A DNA stretch of 64,000 nucleotides from NCBI GenBank assembly GCA_004020365.1, contig SAQR01000033.1:1-64000 (forward strand). Direction: 5' to 3'. The position numbers were made by a program, and so were the translations under genes. Origin of the DNA: Mesorhizobium sp. (GTDB lineage: Bacteria > Pseudomonadota > Alphaproteobacteria > Rhizobiales > Rhizobiaceae). The first letter of the stretch is position 1. Each line of letters opens with the position of its first letter. Below are positions 44,739-54,624 of the stretch, piece by piece. A model generated the notes under the pieces. That model saw only the letters and a list, made by a program, of their open reading frames with translations, made no database searches and was not told the DNA's origin.

Positions 44739-47207
44739 TCATTTGCGATTTGGCTGGCGGCTCTCACCGAGCAGCGTTTTGGCGAGCCATGGCTTCAACT
44801 GCACAGTTGCTGGATATCGTTCGCCGGCAACCTCTACCTCCCAGCTTGCCGCTTCCAGCCATGGTGGGGTTACGCCATCCGTGTTGTGCACGTAGCCCAT
44901 ACCTATTGCGCTTCCAATCGTGTGCCCAAACGCTCCAGACTTCAAAAAGCCGACCCGCTTCCCGTCGCGCCAGAGAGGCTCCGTGCCGTGCAGAAAGATG
45001 TCCGCAGCCTCTGTCCGCACTTGACAGAGGCGCTTTGGAAGTGGGGCGCCGCGCTGCCGTTCCAGCACCGACCGGCCCAAAAAATCCGTTGGCTTGTCCC
45101 AAGCAATTGCAAACCCCAGGCCCGCTTCCAGCGGGGTATCCTCGTCTGTGATCTCCAGGCCCCAATCACGATAGCCGCATTCCATCCTGAGTGAGTCCAG
45201 AGCGTGGTAGCCCGCAAGGCGGAGGCCGAACGGCCCTCCATTCGCCGTCAGCGCTTCGTGGACGGATGCTGCCATGTCCGAATCTACGTGTAGCTCCCAA
45301 CCGAGTTCCCCGACGAAGGACATTCGGATCGCAATAGCTAGGCCGTCTCCGATTTCGATGGTGCGAGCCGATCCGACGGGGAAGCCCTCGTCGCTGAAAT
45401 CGTCCGGGCTGACGGTCTGGAGCAACGCGCGCGATTTTGGGCCCATGACACTAATTGTCGACTGACCAGGCGAAACGTCCACAACTGAAACGGAGTCGAA
45501 ATCTTTGCCGTGCCTTCGCAACCACGCGAGGTCGCGCGTTTTCTGGGCGGCTGTTGTCACGGCCATAAATGACCGTTCCCCCAGCCGCGTCAGGGTAAGA
45601 TCAGACTCAAATCCGCCGGTCTCGTTAAGCCAACCAGTGTACACGGTTTTCCCGACCTGGACGTCAATGTTCGCGGCAGAGATGCGCTGGAGAAGAGAAA
45701 GCGCGTCGGATCCTTCTATGCGGACATGCTGAAAGGAACTTTGGTCGAACAAAGCCACGCTCTCACGCGCCGCAACGCACTCGGCCCGTTGCGCCGCAAA
45801 CCACCCTGGCCGCCCAAAAGAATATTCTGCGGTGCTTCCCTCCTGAGCGAACCACAGCGGGCGCTCAAAGCCCGCAGCCTGACCAAAATGGGCCCCTGCC
45901 GCAGTGAGTTGCGAGTGGAGGGGAGATCTCCGAACCCCGCGTGCACTCTCTGGCTCTAGCAGGGGCCAGTGCACACCATAGAGCATACCCATGGCTTCGC
46001 TGGTTCGCTTCTCAAGGTACCGTCGGTTGCGCTGGAACGGCATCGCCCGGCGAACATCAATATCCCAGAAATCTGCGCCTGGAGCTCCGTCGACTATCCA
46101 ATCCGCTAGCAACTTTCCCGCCCCCCCGGAGGATTCGATGCCACAGGAATTGAACCCAGCAGCAATAAACAGCCCATCTATCTCTGCCGTAGGGCCAAGG
46201 AGGAACCGGTTGTCGGGCGTGAAACTCTCTGGCCCGTTGAAGAACAGCTGAATGCCAGCCTCACCCAGCACCGGCATTCGATGCATCGCATTCTCAAAGT
46301 AAGGCATAAAGTGATCGAGATCGTCCGGCAGCTGATCAAAGCAGAAGTTAGCAGGTATACCATGCCCTCCCCAAGGCTTGCCGATCGTCTCGAAAGATCC
46401 CACTAAAAGCCTACCGGCGTCTTCCTTGATGTAGACACGCCCATCGAGGTCACGAATAGTCGGCATATCATGCGAAATGCCAGGTATGGTCTCGGTCACC
46501 GCGTAAAAGTGCTCGGCCGCATGGAGAGGAACCGACACACCTACCGAGGCGGCAAGGTCGCGGGTCCACATGCCACAACACAAAACGATATGATCGCAAA
46601 TTACAGTCCCATGGCTGGTCCGGACTCCCGTGACGCGATCGCCAATGCGTTCGATCCCAGTGACCGTCACGCCTTCCAGGATACGTGCACCGCGCTGGCG
46701 CGCACCGGCTGCAAAGGCACGAGCAGTGTCGATCGGATTTGTTTTACCATCCTTGGCAATCCAGGCAGCGCCGACCATATCGGATAGATTGAGTTGCGGA
46801 ACAATTTCCAACGCTTCCGCCGGGCTGATAATGTCGACTTCCAATCCAAAGTTGCTCGCCATTGAAGCCGCATGTTTGAGCTCCCGAAGGCGCGAAAGAG
46901 TCGCAGCCACCGTGAGCGAACCACACCGACGAAACCCGGTTTCTTGGCCCGTCTCCGCAGCGAGGTTGCCAAACAGATCTGCAGTATAGGCAGCGAGTCT
47001 CGATGAATTCTCGGTGGAGCGGAGCTGAGTTACTAGACCTGCCGCGTGCCAGGTGGTCCCGCAAGTAAGTTCTTTTCGTTCCAGCAGAACTACGTCACGC
47101 TCACCCTTTTTCGCAAGATGGTAAGCAACGCTTAGGCCGATAATACCGCCGCCTACGATCACTGTACGAGCGTGTGAGGGGATTTTGGTGTGTGGTGTTG
47201 TATCCAA
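44739..47207 (-). CDS. Dimethylglycine/sarcosine dehydrogenase-like protein
   Basis: This 822-residue flavoprotein has the DMGDH/SARDH layout: N-terminal FAD domain with VIVGGGIIGLSVAYHLA (~16-32), the TTWHAAGL segment whose His (~54) binds FAD covalently in the mammalian enzymes, a central FAO_M region (~390-450), and a C-terminal GcvT domain with its end domain (~450-815) that takes the methyl-derived carbon onto folate. Such enzymes remove N-methyl groups and pass electrons to ETF, encoded just downstream. The start is TTG 47207 without a strong ribosome site. The substrate (dimethylglycine, sarcosine or another N-methyl amino acid) is not certain. Confidence 0.88.
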   Translation of the reverse strand: MDTTPHTKIPSHARTVIVGGGIIGLSVAYHLAKKGERDVVLLERKELTCGTTWHAAGLVTQLRSTENSSRLAAYTADLFGNLAAETGQETGFRRCGSLTVAATLSRLRELKHAASMASNFGLEVDIISPAEALEIVPQLNLSDMVGAAWIAKDGKTNPIDTARAFAAGARQRGARILEGVTVTGIERIGDRVTGVRTSHGTVICDHIVLCCGMWTRDLAASVGVSVPLHAAEHFYAVTETIPGISHDMPTIRDLDGRVYIKEDAGRLLVGSFETIGKPWGGHGIPANFCFDQLPDDLDHFMPYFENAMHRMPVLGEAGIQLFFNGPESFTPDNRFLLGPTAEIDGLFIAAGFNSCGIESSGGAGKLLADWIVDGAPGADFWDIDVRRAMPFQRNRRYLEKRTSEAMGMLYGVHWPLLEPESARGVRRSPLHSQLTAAGAHFGQAAGFERPLWFAQEGSTAEYSFGRPGWFAAQRAECVAARESVALFDQSSFQHVRIEGSDALSLLQRISAANIDVQVGKTVYTGWLNETGGFESDLTLTRLGERSFMAVTTAAQKTRDLAWLRRHGKDFDSVSVVDVSPGQSTISVMGPKSRALLQTVSPDDFSDEGFPVGSARTIEIGDGLAIAIRMSFVGELGWELHVDSDMAASVHEALTANGGPFGLRLAGYHALDSLRMECGYRDWGLEITDEDTPLEAGLGFAIAWDKPTDFLGRSVLERQRGAPLPKRLCQVRTEAADIFLHGTEPLWRDGKRVGFLKSGAFGHTIGSAIGMGYVHNTDGVTPPWLEAASWEVEVAGERYPATVQLKPWLAKTLLGESRQPNRK

Positions 47208-47256
47208 GGTCGCGCCTGCTGGGTTCTAGAGGGTTTACTGTCATTAACGGGGCAGC

Positions 47257-48693
47257 TCACACGAGACCGCCGTTTGAGAGGCCGCCGGCAATCATTCTTG
47301 ATTCAGCGATGATAAGGAGTTTCTTTTCGCTCATTGCACTGATTGCGTCCGCAACACCCTCGCGCCCCAGACCAGCCGCGCCGACCCCCCCGAAGGGCAT
47401 AGCGTCGATACGGAAGTCAGTACTGTCGTTGATTATAACCGCAGCAGCGTTAGCTCTTTCAAATGCGGCCGTGGCCATCGATATTGATTGCGTAAACACC
47501 GCGAGGTGAATTGCAGCTGGCCCGTCTTGGATTCGACCAAGCAAACCTGAGTCGTCTTGGGCCGTCTCGATTGTCGACACTGGCCCAAAGAGCTCGCTCC
47601 CGAGCAGCGGATGGCCGCCCTGGAGCCCGGCAACCCATGTGGGTCGCATGCGAGGTCCATCGATCTCGCCGCCGCAAAGTACCGCGGCGCCAGCGCGCAC
47701 CATGTCTTGTACGCTGCGGTGCAGAGAGCTTGCGAGCGCAGTATCGACCAACGGTCCAATGTCCGTTGTTTCCTCAATCTTGCGACCTAAACGGATGCCG
47801 GCAGCTCGCGCGACAAGTCGTTCCGTCAACTCTGCCACCACTCTGTCGTCCGCAATGATCCTCTGCGCGCGGACGCAGTTCTGTCCAGCCGCCCAAAATG
47901 CACCGCTATTGATCGACTGAGCTGCGGCTTCGACGTTAGCGTCGGCCGCGACCACCACGATACCCACGCCCCCGAGTTCGAGCAGGAGCCGCTTCACACC
48001 CGACCGATGAGCAATGCGCTCTCCAGCTTCTCGGCCACCCGTGAAAGAAATGATGCGAGGACGGGGGTCGGCTACGAGCATGCCCCCGACATCCGCAGCG
48101 CCAACCACTATCTGGATTCGGTGCTCACTTGCGCCGCTTGCAAGAAAATGTTCGACTAGGCGAATAGCGCTGAATGGCGTTTGCGGGTGGGGCTTGAGTA
48201 TGATGGGACATCCCGCGGCAAAAGCAGGACCGAGCTTGTGAGCGACCAGATTGAGCGGATCGTTGTAGGGTGTAATGGCTATGACTAGCCCTGCGGGTCG
48301 ATTTGCCCACCAGCCGAGCCGCCCTTCGCCGGCGGGAACCTGATCGAACGGAATAACCGATCCAACGTTTTGCTTCGCCTGTTCGGCCGAGAGGCGAAGC
48401 GTTTCGATGGCACGCTTGACCTCCGCCCGTGCCTCGCGAATGGTCTTGATGCCTTCGCGCGCAATGAGATGAGCGTGACATTCGGCTTCCGCCGCCACCC
48501 TGCCGGCAACCTCCTGCAGAATTCGCACTCGCTCATAAATGGCGGGCGGTTGTTGCCGACTCGCTCGATAGCCGATATCTAGCATACGATCGACGTCACT
48601 CACCGTGGTGAGATCTGTTTCGCCGACGACATCTCCGTCGTCCGGGTCACAAACCACCAAGCGGTCGCGACAAATTTGTTTGGTACTGACCAT
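47257..48693 (-). CDS. Aldehyde dehydrogenase family protein
   Basis: This 478-residue NAD(P)-dependent ALDH has VIAITPYNDPLNLVAHKLGP and IILKPHPQTPFSAIRLVEH (cofactor and catalytic Lys), ISFTGGREAGERIA, general-base Glu in LLLELGGVG and nucleophile Cys in GQNCVRAQR. It resembles the lactaldehyde / phosphonoacetaldehyde / semialdehyde branch. ATG 48693 is chosen; an upstream reading to 48774 adds a non-conserved tail. It is 49 bases upstream of the DMGDH-like gene and is the first gene of the run. Confidence 0.88.
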   Translation of the reverse strand: MVSTKQICRDRLVVCDPDDGDVVGETDLTTVSDVDRMLDIGYRASRQQPPAIYERVRILQEVAGRVAAEAECHAHLIAREGIKTIREARAEVKRAIETLRLSAEQAKQNVGSVIPFDQVPAGEGRLGWWANRPAGLVIAITPYNDPLNLVAHKLGPAFAAGCPIILKPHPQTPFSAIRLVEHFLASGASEHRIQIVVGAADVGGMLVADPRPRIISFTGGREAGERIAHRSGVKRLLLELGGVGIVVVAADANVEAAAQSINSGAFWAAGQNCVRAQRIIADDRVVAELTERLVARAAGIRLGRKIEETTDIGPLVDTALASSLHRSVQDMVRAGAAVLCGGEIDGPRMRPTWVAGLQGGHPLLGSELFGPVSTIETAQDDSGLLGRIQDGPAAIHLAVFTQSISMATAAFERANAAAVIINDSTDFRIDAMPFGGVGAAGLGREGVADAISAMSEKKLLIIAESRMIAGGLSNGGLV

Positions 48694-49179
48694 TGTTAGT
48701 GCACAACTGCGCGACAAAGAGGAACCGAGCCCGGGCGGGCCCCATGCGACAGCCTGCGCGCTATATATCCGCACTCATCGTCCGCTCCAAGCAGACATTC
48801 TGGGTGAGCTGCCTGATGAGTAATAGGTCGAAGTACTGCGGCGATGACGATTTCCATATTCATGGCTAGCCTTTCGAATACTTAAGCGGATTTGGGCCGC
48901 GCTGACCGTCCGGTCGCAGCGAGCTCAGTATTTATATCCGCCCGGGTACGCTTAAATTCCACAAACTCTTGGCGACTTAGGATGAAAACCTGCGTTCAGA
49001 ACGACTATCGAAGAGATTTCCGTACCGCAGGGAGGGTGTGGCTCTTCTTTGTTCCTGAACCAATATTCGAACAGGCGGGCAGGACCGGGTCGCTGAGGAA
49101 ACGCCGATCCCGTGTCTGACAAACAAGCTGCCTTTTTCTGCAAATATGGTGCACAGGCTGCAGTAAGTCGCACTTTCCA

Positions 49180-49203
49180 CGCTGAAAATGCGTTATTTCA
49201 GCG
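49180..49203. promoter_or_regulatory. Palindrome CGCTGAAA-N8-TTTCAGCG
   Basis: A perfect 8-base inverted repeat with an 8-base spacer lies about 150 bases upstream of the M24 ATG, in the divergent gap 48694-49353 shared with the ALDH operon. It may be an operator. No gene was recognised elsewhere in the gap. Confidence 0.45.
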
Positions 49204-49353
49204 CGCTCCTATCATTATGCTCAGACACGAGCACGCTAGCGGACTAAGCTGGCGGAAAGATGGTTTCCGTCTGTTCTCCCATAGAGCCGGGCAGCAAACG
49301 AATTGGTTCAAGGAGAGGCGCGGTGATATCCGGTTGAAGCACAGGAACTGAAC

Positions 49354-50532
49354 ATGGAACGAATTCTTTATTTCGAGCGGACAGAATTTGGCACTCGCCT
49401 TGCCAAGGTCAAGGCAGAGATGTCAAGGCGCGGCCTGAACATCCTGCTCGTCTCCGAGCCGCCGAACCTCAATTATCTTACGGGCTATGACGCCTATTCG
49501 TTCTACACACCCCAAATGGGGATTGTAGCCCTCGATCGCAACGAGCCGATATTCATCACTCGTGGAATGGATACTACGTCAGCGAAAATTACGACCTATC
49601 TGTCGGACGACAGTATCCGCGGGTTCCCTGATAATTACGTCAATTCGCCAGACTTGTCCCCATATGACTACGTCGCAGGCGTGGTCAAGGAAATCGGAGG
49701 GGAAAAGGCGACAATTGGCGTGGAGATGGGCGGTTACTACTACTCTGCCCGGGCTCATGCGGACCTCGTCAAAGCGTTGCCCCAGGCGAGCTTTGCGGAC
49801 GCCGACCTGCTAATCAACTGGATTCGGCTGATCAAGAGCTCCGCCGAACTAGTATTCATGCGTCAAGCCGGGCTGATCGGTGATGCTGTGCTTAGGCGGG
49901 TTGTCGCCACGGCAGAGCCGGGTGTGAGAGAGTGTGACATCGCTGCAGCCGCATATCATCAGGAGATCTCAGGTACGCCTGAGTTCGGCGGGAGCTACAA
50001 TTCTTCGGTCGTCCACCTCGGCGTTGGCGAAAGGGCGCTCGCTCCGCACTCGTCATGGACGGATAAGCCACTGTCAAACTCGACAATAATCAACATAGAG
50101 GTTCACGGTACTCGCCACCGCTATCAGATCAATGTGAGCCGGACGATTTGCCTGGGCAAACCATCCGCTGGATATGAAAGACTCGCGACCGTCGCCATCG
50201 AGGCGTTGAACGCCGGCCTAGACAGCGTCCGACCTGGGCGTACCTGCTCGGAGGTGTACGAAGCATTCCAGAAGGCGCTGGCCCGCCACGGGTTCGAGAA
50301 GGATCAGCGGATCGGTTATCCTATCGGGATCGGTTACCCACCATCCGTAGCAGAGCGCACCGCGAGTTTGCGCAAGGAAGAGAGGACAGTTCTTGTCCCA
50401 GGTATGTGTTTTCACATGATGACTGGTTTATGGCTCGAGGATCAGGCGGTCACGATAACTCAACCCTTTGCAGTTACGGAAGCCGGCTATGAGCCCCTGA
50501 CTTTCACGCCACGCACGCTAGTCGTCAAATAG
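49354..50532 (+). CDS. M24-type hydrolase, creatinase/DoeA-like
   Basis: This 392-residue protein has the creatinase fold: LLVSEPPNLNYLTGYDAY in the N-terminal domain and LAPHSSWTDKPLSNSTIINI in the C-terminal domain, where the His corresponds to the catalytic His of creatinase. The metal ligands of aminopeptidase M24 enzymes are absent (EVHGTRHRYQINVSRTI). Predicted action is metal-independent hydrolysis of a C-N bond, as in creatine to sarcosine or ectoine ring opening. CAGGAACTGAAC precedes the ATG. It is divergent from the ALDH-DMGDH-PurU-ETF run and similar in type to the gene at 6612. Confidence 0.82.
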   Translation: MERILYFERTEFGTRLAKVKAEMSRRGLNILLVSEPPNLNYLTGYDAYSFYTPQMGIVALDRNEPIFITRGMDTTSAKITTYLSDDSIRGFPDNYVNSPDLSPYDYVAGVVKEIGGEKATIGVEMGGYYYSARAHADLVKALPQASFADADLLINWIRLIKSSAELVFMRQAGLIGDAVLRRVVATAEPGVRECDIAAAAYHQEISGTPEFGGSYNSSVVHLGVGERALAPHSSWTDKPLSNSTIINIEVHGTRHRYQINVSRTICLGKPSAGYERLATVAIEALNAGLDSVRPGRTCSEVYEAFQKALARHGFEKDQRIGYPIGIGYPPSVAERTASLRKEERTVLVPGMCFHMMTGLWLEDQAVTITQPFAVTEAGYEPLTFTPRTLVVK

Positions 50533-50948
50533 TTGTCCCTCGTTCGAGGATCATACGATGTGTTCACGCGAGGGCGAAGCCGCCTGACCGGCCGCTAAAT
50601 AGAGCTGACGATATAATCCGTTGATTGGCCCGTTTGGGTAGGCCTCCCGCAGAAAACATGAACATGACTAGCGCCGCTAGGTAGCAGCACTCCGCGCAAA
50701 AATGACAAATGGCGTCGATTTGGCGGCAATTCGGGCCAGGCTAGTCTAGTGTCCATCCATAAACAACAATTTTTCAAAGTATTCATTGTATCCGCCAATG
50801 TCGATTCGAGGTATTTCTGACTGTCTTGGTGGCTCTATCTGCACGAGGCGTTAGAAGAGAAGTAGGGGTCTCTCGCCTTCCGCTAGTTGGCCCATGGTTG
50901 AACCGCCCGGCTGGGCGTCGGGTAGGCTTTTGCGAAGTCGGCGGTGGG

Positions 50949-51732
50949 TCAGTTCGACTTGAGGCGGGCGAAGAGGGCGAGATTGTAGGCCACCACCGAG
51001 GACCAGACATAGGTCTTGAAGTGGTCGAGCCCACGCCAGGTGCAGCGGTCCAGGCCAAAAGCGCGCTTCAAACATGAGACACCGGCCTCGATGCCGGCAC
51101 GGAAGTTGCGCAGCTTGCGATACACCCAGCGGCTCTTGACCATGTCCTCGATCTTGATGCCGCATTTTTTGTGGAAGGCCATGTCCTTCACGCCCCAAGT
51201 CTTGGCCTGGATCAGATTGGCGCGGCTGGCATAGCCGCCATCGGCGGCCGCCTGACGTGGCGGCTCGCGATATCGGTCGATGTGGCGCTGAAGCATCGGC
51301 AGCAACCGCTCGCTGTCGGCCGGATTGCCGGCTTCGACGATGAGGTCGAGAACCATGCCGCTCCTGCCCGTCGTCAGGTTGAGCTTGTGGCCATAATGGA
51401 CATCGCGGCCGCCCTTGACGATGATGTCGGCATGCGGTTCGAACAGGCTGACCATCTCGGCGGCCGGCACCACCTCGCCGGCCAGCCCCCGCCGCTCGGT
51501 CTGGGCGATGATCTGCTCGATCAGCGGTCGATAGTGGCGCAGTTGCTCCTGCCAGACGATAACGTCCAGATCAGCCGCCGGGGTCAGCCGCTCGGCCGCC
51601 TGTCGGAGATAGCCCAGCGTCGTGCGGGTGATCCCGAGCAATTCGCGATAGAGTTGAACCCGTTTCGGGCGGCCGCGGGTGTATTGGATCGCCCGCGCCC
51701 GCTTCTTGGCCGCGCGGCGGTGATCGTGCCAG
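50949..51732 (-). pseudogene. ISNCY-type transposase, C-terminal part
   Basis: The frame from the IS21 junction reads HDHRRAAKKRARAIQYTRGR, then GHKLNLTTGRSGMVLDLIVE, QAAADGGYASRAN (second catalytic Asp), GIEAGVSCLKRAFGLDR (catalytic Glu) and ends LALFARLKSN. It is intact up to its natural stop but has no start of its own. Confidence 0.85.
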
Positions 51733-51842
51733 TGTCGATGCCGGCTCAATACTCCCCAGAAGTGCCGTTTGAATCTTCCCCAATTTAGCGCTGTCGCCGG
51801 TCTTCCGGAGCGCGCTCCGGGAGGACCGGCGGCGCGTGATCG

Positions 51843-53141
51843 TTGATGCTTCTCCTGATGGTCGGGAGAGGGATTTCGGTGATCAAGATCGGGGAGATGA
51901 TGATGATACTGGATTTGCATCGGCAGGGCCTGTCGGTGTCGGCGATCGCCAGGGAGAGCGGGATCGACCGCAAGACGGTGCGCAAATACATTGCGCGCGG
52001 GCTCGAGGCTCCGGCCTACGGACCGCGCAAGCCGCGTCAGGCGGTGATCGATCCCTTCACAGCCTATCTTCGCGAACGCGTCATGCGATATCCCGGGCTC
52101 ACCGGCAGCCGGCTTTTCCGCGAACTGAAGGACCTCGGCTATGCCGGCGGCTACACGGCCGTTACCGACTTCCTGCGCGACGTCCGTCCTGCCGCGGCGG
52201 AGCGTGGATACGAGGTTCGCTTCGAGACCCCGCCCGGCGAGCAAGCGCAGGTCGACTTCGCCCAGTTCAATGTCGTCTTTGCCGATGAGCCGACCACGCC
52301 GAGAATCGTCTGGCTATTCTCCATGGTGCTTGGCTTCAGTCGCCTTATCTGGGCACGCTTCGTCGTCCACCAGGATCTGCCGACTGTCTTGCGCTGCCAT
52401 GTTGGTGCTTTCGAGGCGCTGGGCGGCGCTCCTCGCGAAGTGCTTTACGACCGTATGAAGACGGCTGTGATCGGCGAAGGCGATACCGGCGGCATCGTCT
52501 ACAACCGTGCCCTCGTCGATCTTGCCCGCCACTATGGTTTCCATCCCAAGGCGTGTCGGCCTTACCGCGCCAAAACGAAAGGCAAGGTCGAGCGGCCGTT
52601 CCGCTACATTCGCGAGGACTTCTTCCTGGCCCGGTCCTTTCGCAATCTCGAAGACCTGAACGCCCAGTTGCGTCACTGGCTGGACACGGTCGCAAACCCG
52701 AGGGTTCACGCCACCACAAGGCGTGTCGTCAACGAAGCTTTCGCCGAGGAGCGGGCAGCGCTGCGGCCGCTGCCCTTGGCTCCGTTCCGATCGGTCCTAA
52801 AGCTCGAGCGACGTATCAGCCGGGAGGGCATGGTCAGCGTCGGCGGCAATTTCTACAGCGTGCCCGACGCCACCAGACGCCGTGTCGTCGAGGTACACAC
52901 GCTGGCCGAAGAGTTGCGCATCTTCGAGGACGGCGCACTGATTGCCACCCATCCTATTCTCGAAGGCCGGCACCAGCGTCATGTCGAGCCGGGTCATCGC
53001 AACATCCACGTCCACACGCGCCGACAAAGACTGAGGAACGACGAGATCGTTCTTCATGGCTCGGGCGACAGGGTCGCTCAGCGCCCGTTGGCCTTCTACG
53101 ACGCCGTCGCCCGGGTGATGGCGAAGGAGCAACGTCCATGA
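51843..53141 (+). CDS. istA: IS21 transposase IstA
   Basis: This 432-residue DDE transposase has a helix-turn-helix near the start (LSVSAIARESGIDRKTVRKY), catalytic Asp in AQVDFAQFNVVF, second Asp in VLYDRMKTAV and Glu in KGKVERPFRYIRED. The start may be 51843 or a few codons later at ATG 51900 (MMILDLHRQG). Its stop overlaps the istB start. Confidence 0.93.
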   Translation: MMLLLMVGRGISVIKIGEMMMILDLHRQGLSVSAIARESGIDRKTVRKYIARGLEAPAYGPRKPRQAVIDPFTAYLRERVMRYPGLTGSRLFRELKDLGYAGGYTAVTDFLRDVRPAAAERGYEVRFETPPGEQAQVDFAQFNVVFADEPTTPRIVWLFSMVLGFSRLIWARFVVHQDLPTVLRCHVGAFEALGGAPREVLYDRMKTAVIGEGDTGGIVYNRALVDLARHYGFHPKACRPYRAKTKGKVERPFRYIREDFFLARSFRNLEDLNAQLRHWLDTVANPRVHATTRRVVNEAFAEERAALRPLPLAPFRSVLKLERRISREGMVSVGGNFYSVPDATRRRVVEVHTLAEELRIFEDGALIATHPILEGRHQRHVEPGHRNIHVHTRRQRLRNDEIVLHGSGDRVAQRPLAFYDAVARVMAKEQRP

Positions 53142-54010
53142 CGAACGCGCTCGACACCACGCCATCCACCATCGACCGGATCCGCCACGACCTCGTCGGC
53201 CTGAAGATGCCGCGGGCGCTCGAAGCGCTCGATCATGTCGTGCGCCGGCTCGAGAAAGGCGAGATCGCCGCCCTCGAAGCCATGGACATCCTGCTCTCGG
53301 AAGAGTTGACCCTGCGCGAGAACAGCCGGATCAAGACGGCACTGCGCATGGGGCGCCTGGCCACGGTCAAGACGCTCGCCGGCTTCGACTTCTCTTTCCA
53401 GCCCTCGCTCGACCGCGATCGAATCTTCACGCTGGCCCAACTCGGCTTCGTCGCCCGCTGCGAGGTCGTCCACTTTCTCGGCCCGCCCGGCACAGGCAAG
53501 AGCCATCTGGCCATTGCGCTTGCCGTCGAGGCTGTGAAGGCTGGAAAGAGCGTCTATTTCTGCACGCTCGCCGAACTCATCGCCGCGCTGGCAAGGGCCG
53601 AACGCGAAGGCCGCCTGCAGGAACGCATCCGCTTCTTCTGCCGGCCTGCTCTGCTCGTTGTCGATGAGATCGGCTACCTGCCCGTCGTCCACGGTGGCGG
53701 CAATCTGTTCTTCCAACTCGTCAACGCCCGCTACGAGAAGGGCGCAATGATTCTCACCTCAAATCGCGGCTTCGCCGAATGGGGCGAGGTCTTCGGCGAC
53801 CCTGTCGTCGCAACCGCACTTCTCGATCGCCTGCTTCACCATGCGGTCGTCGTCCGGATCGAAGGATCGAGTTATCGGCTCCGCCAGCACGCCGAGCTCA
53901 TGCCCGAACACTTGCGATCAAAAGCCTCCATCACGCCGCCGACATTAAATCCACCATCGCGGCCGCGCGGCCGGCCACCGAAAAATGGACACCCCTCCGC
54001 GACAGTCTGA
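53138..54010 (+). CDS. istB: IS21 helper ATPase IstB
   Basis: This 290-residue AAA+ ATPase assists IstA in target selection. Walker A GPPGTGKSHLAIAL, Walker B LLVVDEIGYLPVV, sensor ILTSNRGFAEWGEVFGD and the C-terminal RLLHHAVVVRIEGSSYRLR block are all present. ATG 53138 overlaps the istA stop; the longer reading upstream lies in the wrong frame over istA. Confidence 0.95.
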   Translation: MTNALDTTPSTIDRIRHDLVGLKMPRALEALDHVVRRLEKGEIAALEAMDILLSEELTLRENSRIKTALRMGRLATVKTLAGFDFSFQPSLDRDRIFTLAQLGFVARCEVVHFLGPPGTGKSHLAIALAVEAVKAGKSVYFCTLAELIAALARAEREGRLQERIRFFCRPALLVVDEIGYLPVVHGGGNLFFQLVNARYEKGAMILTSNRGFAEWGEVFGDPVVATALLDRLLHHAVVVRIEGSSYRLRQHAELMPEHLRSKASITPPTLNPPSRPRGRPPKNGHPSATV

Positions 54011-54070
54011 GCGGCGAAACTGGGGAATTTTACTTCGGCACTTTTGGGGAAAATTCGAGCGGCATTGACA

Positions 54071-54624
54071 GCCAGGAAAGCGCGCCGCTGCCCAATTTAT
54101 CCGCCTGCCGCAGCAGGCGAACCATCACCCGTACGGCGTCCCACAACAGGCTGCTGTCGCTCGGCTCGTGGATGAGGGTTGCGGTGACGGTGCTGTCCAC
54201 TCGTATCACCTGCCGCTTTCCAGCTTCTCGTGGCGGGCGCTCGAAAGCAGCACCTCGTTGATGTCTTCCCAGGTCGAGGCCCGGATCGCGCTGATCGTCT
54301 TGTGCAGGACCGACTTCTTCGGGCTCCATCCCCATGGCAGCCGGGCAAACGCCCGGAACGGGCGGAGTCCTCCAGGTGGAAAGCCAGTTCCTGGTAGCTG
54401 AGCTGGCGATGCTGCTTGGGCAGCGCGCAGCGCAGCACCGCCTCCGCCGGCAGGCCCTCGCGGCCGGTCTCCTTGACCCCATGCCGGCGCAGGTCGGCGG
54501 CCACCAGCCCGGTCAGGCGACGCTGCTCGTCCAGCCAATCGGACATCCCCTTCAGCTCACGGCCGATCTCGTGTCCGGCGAAAAGATCGAATACACTGGC
54601 TTGGACGGTGCGTTCTTGGCGCAT
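54071..54624 (-). pseudogene. ISNCY-type transposase, N-terminal part, frameshifted
   Basis: ATG 54624 opens MRQERTVQASVFDLFAGHEI and continues to YQELAFHLEDS. A shift near 54385 moves to FARLPWGWSPKKSVLHKTIS and DINEVLLSSARHEKLESG. A second shift near 54215 moves to QVIRVDSTVTATLIHEPSDS (first catalytic Asp) and LRQADKLGSGALS at the IS21 junction. Two frameshifts plus the insertion inactivate it. Confidence 0.82.

Larger units (their letters stand above)
51733..54070 (+). mobile_element. Complete IS21-family element with 5-bp TSD
   Basis: Ends TGTCGATGCCGGCTCAAT (left) and, inverted, TGTCAATGCCGCTCGAAT (right) match over most positions and extend to AGTGCCG. GCCAG flanks both sides (51728-51732 and 54071-54075). 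Inside are istA and istB overlapping by ATGA. Size is 2338 bp. All parts look intact, so the element may be mobile. Confidence 0.95.
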
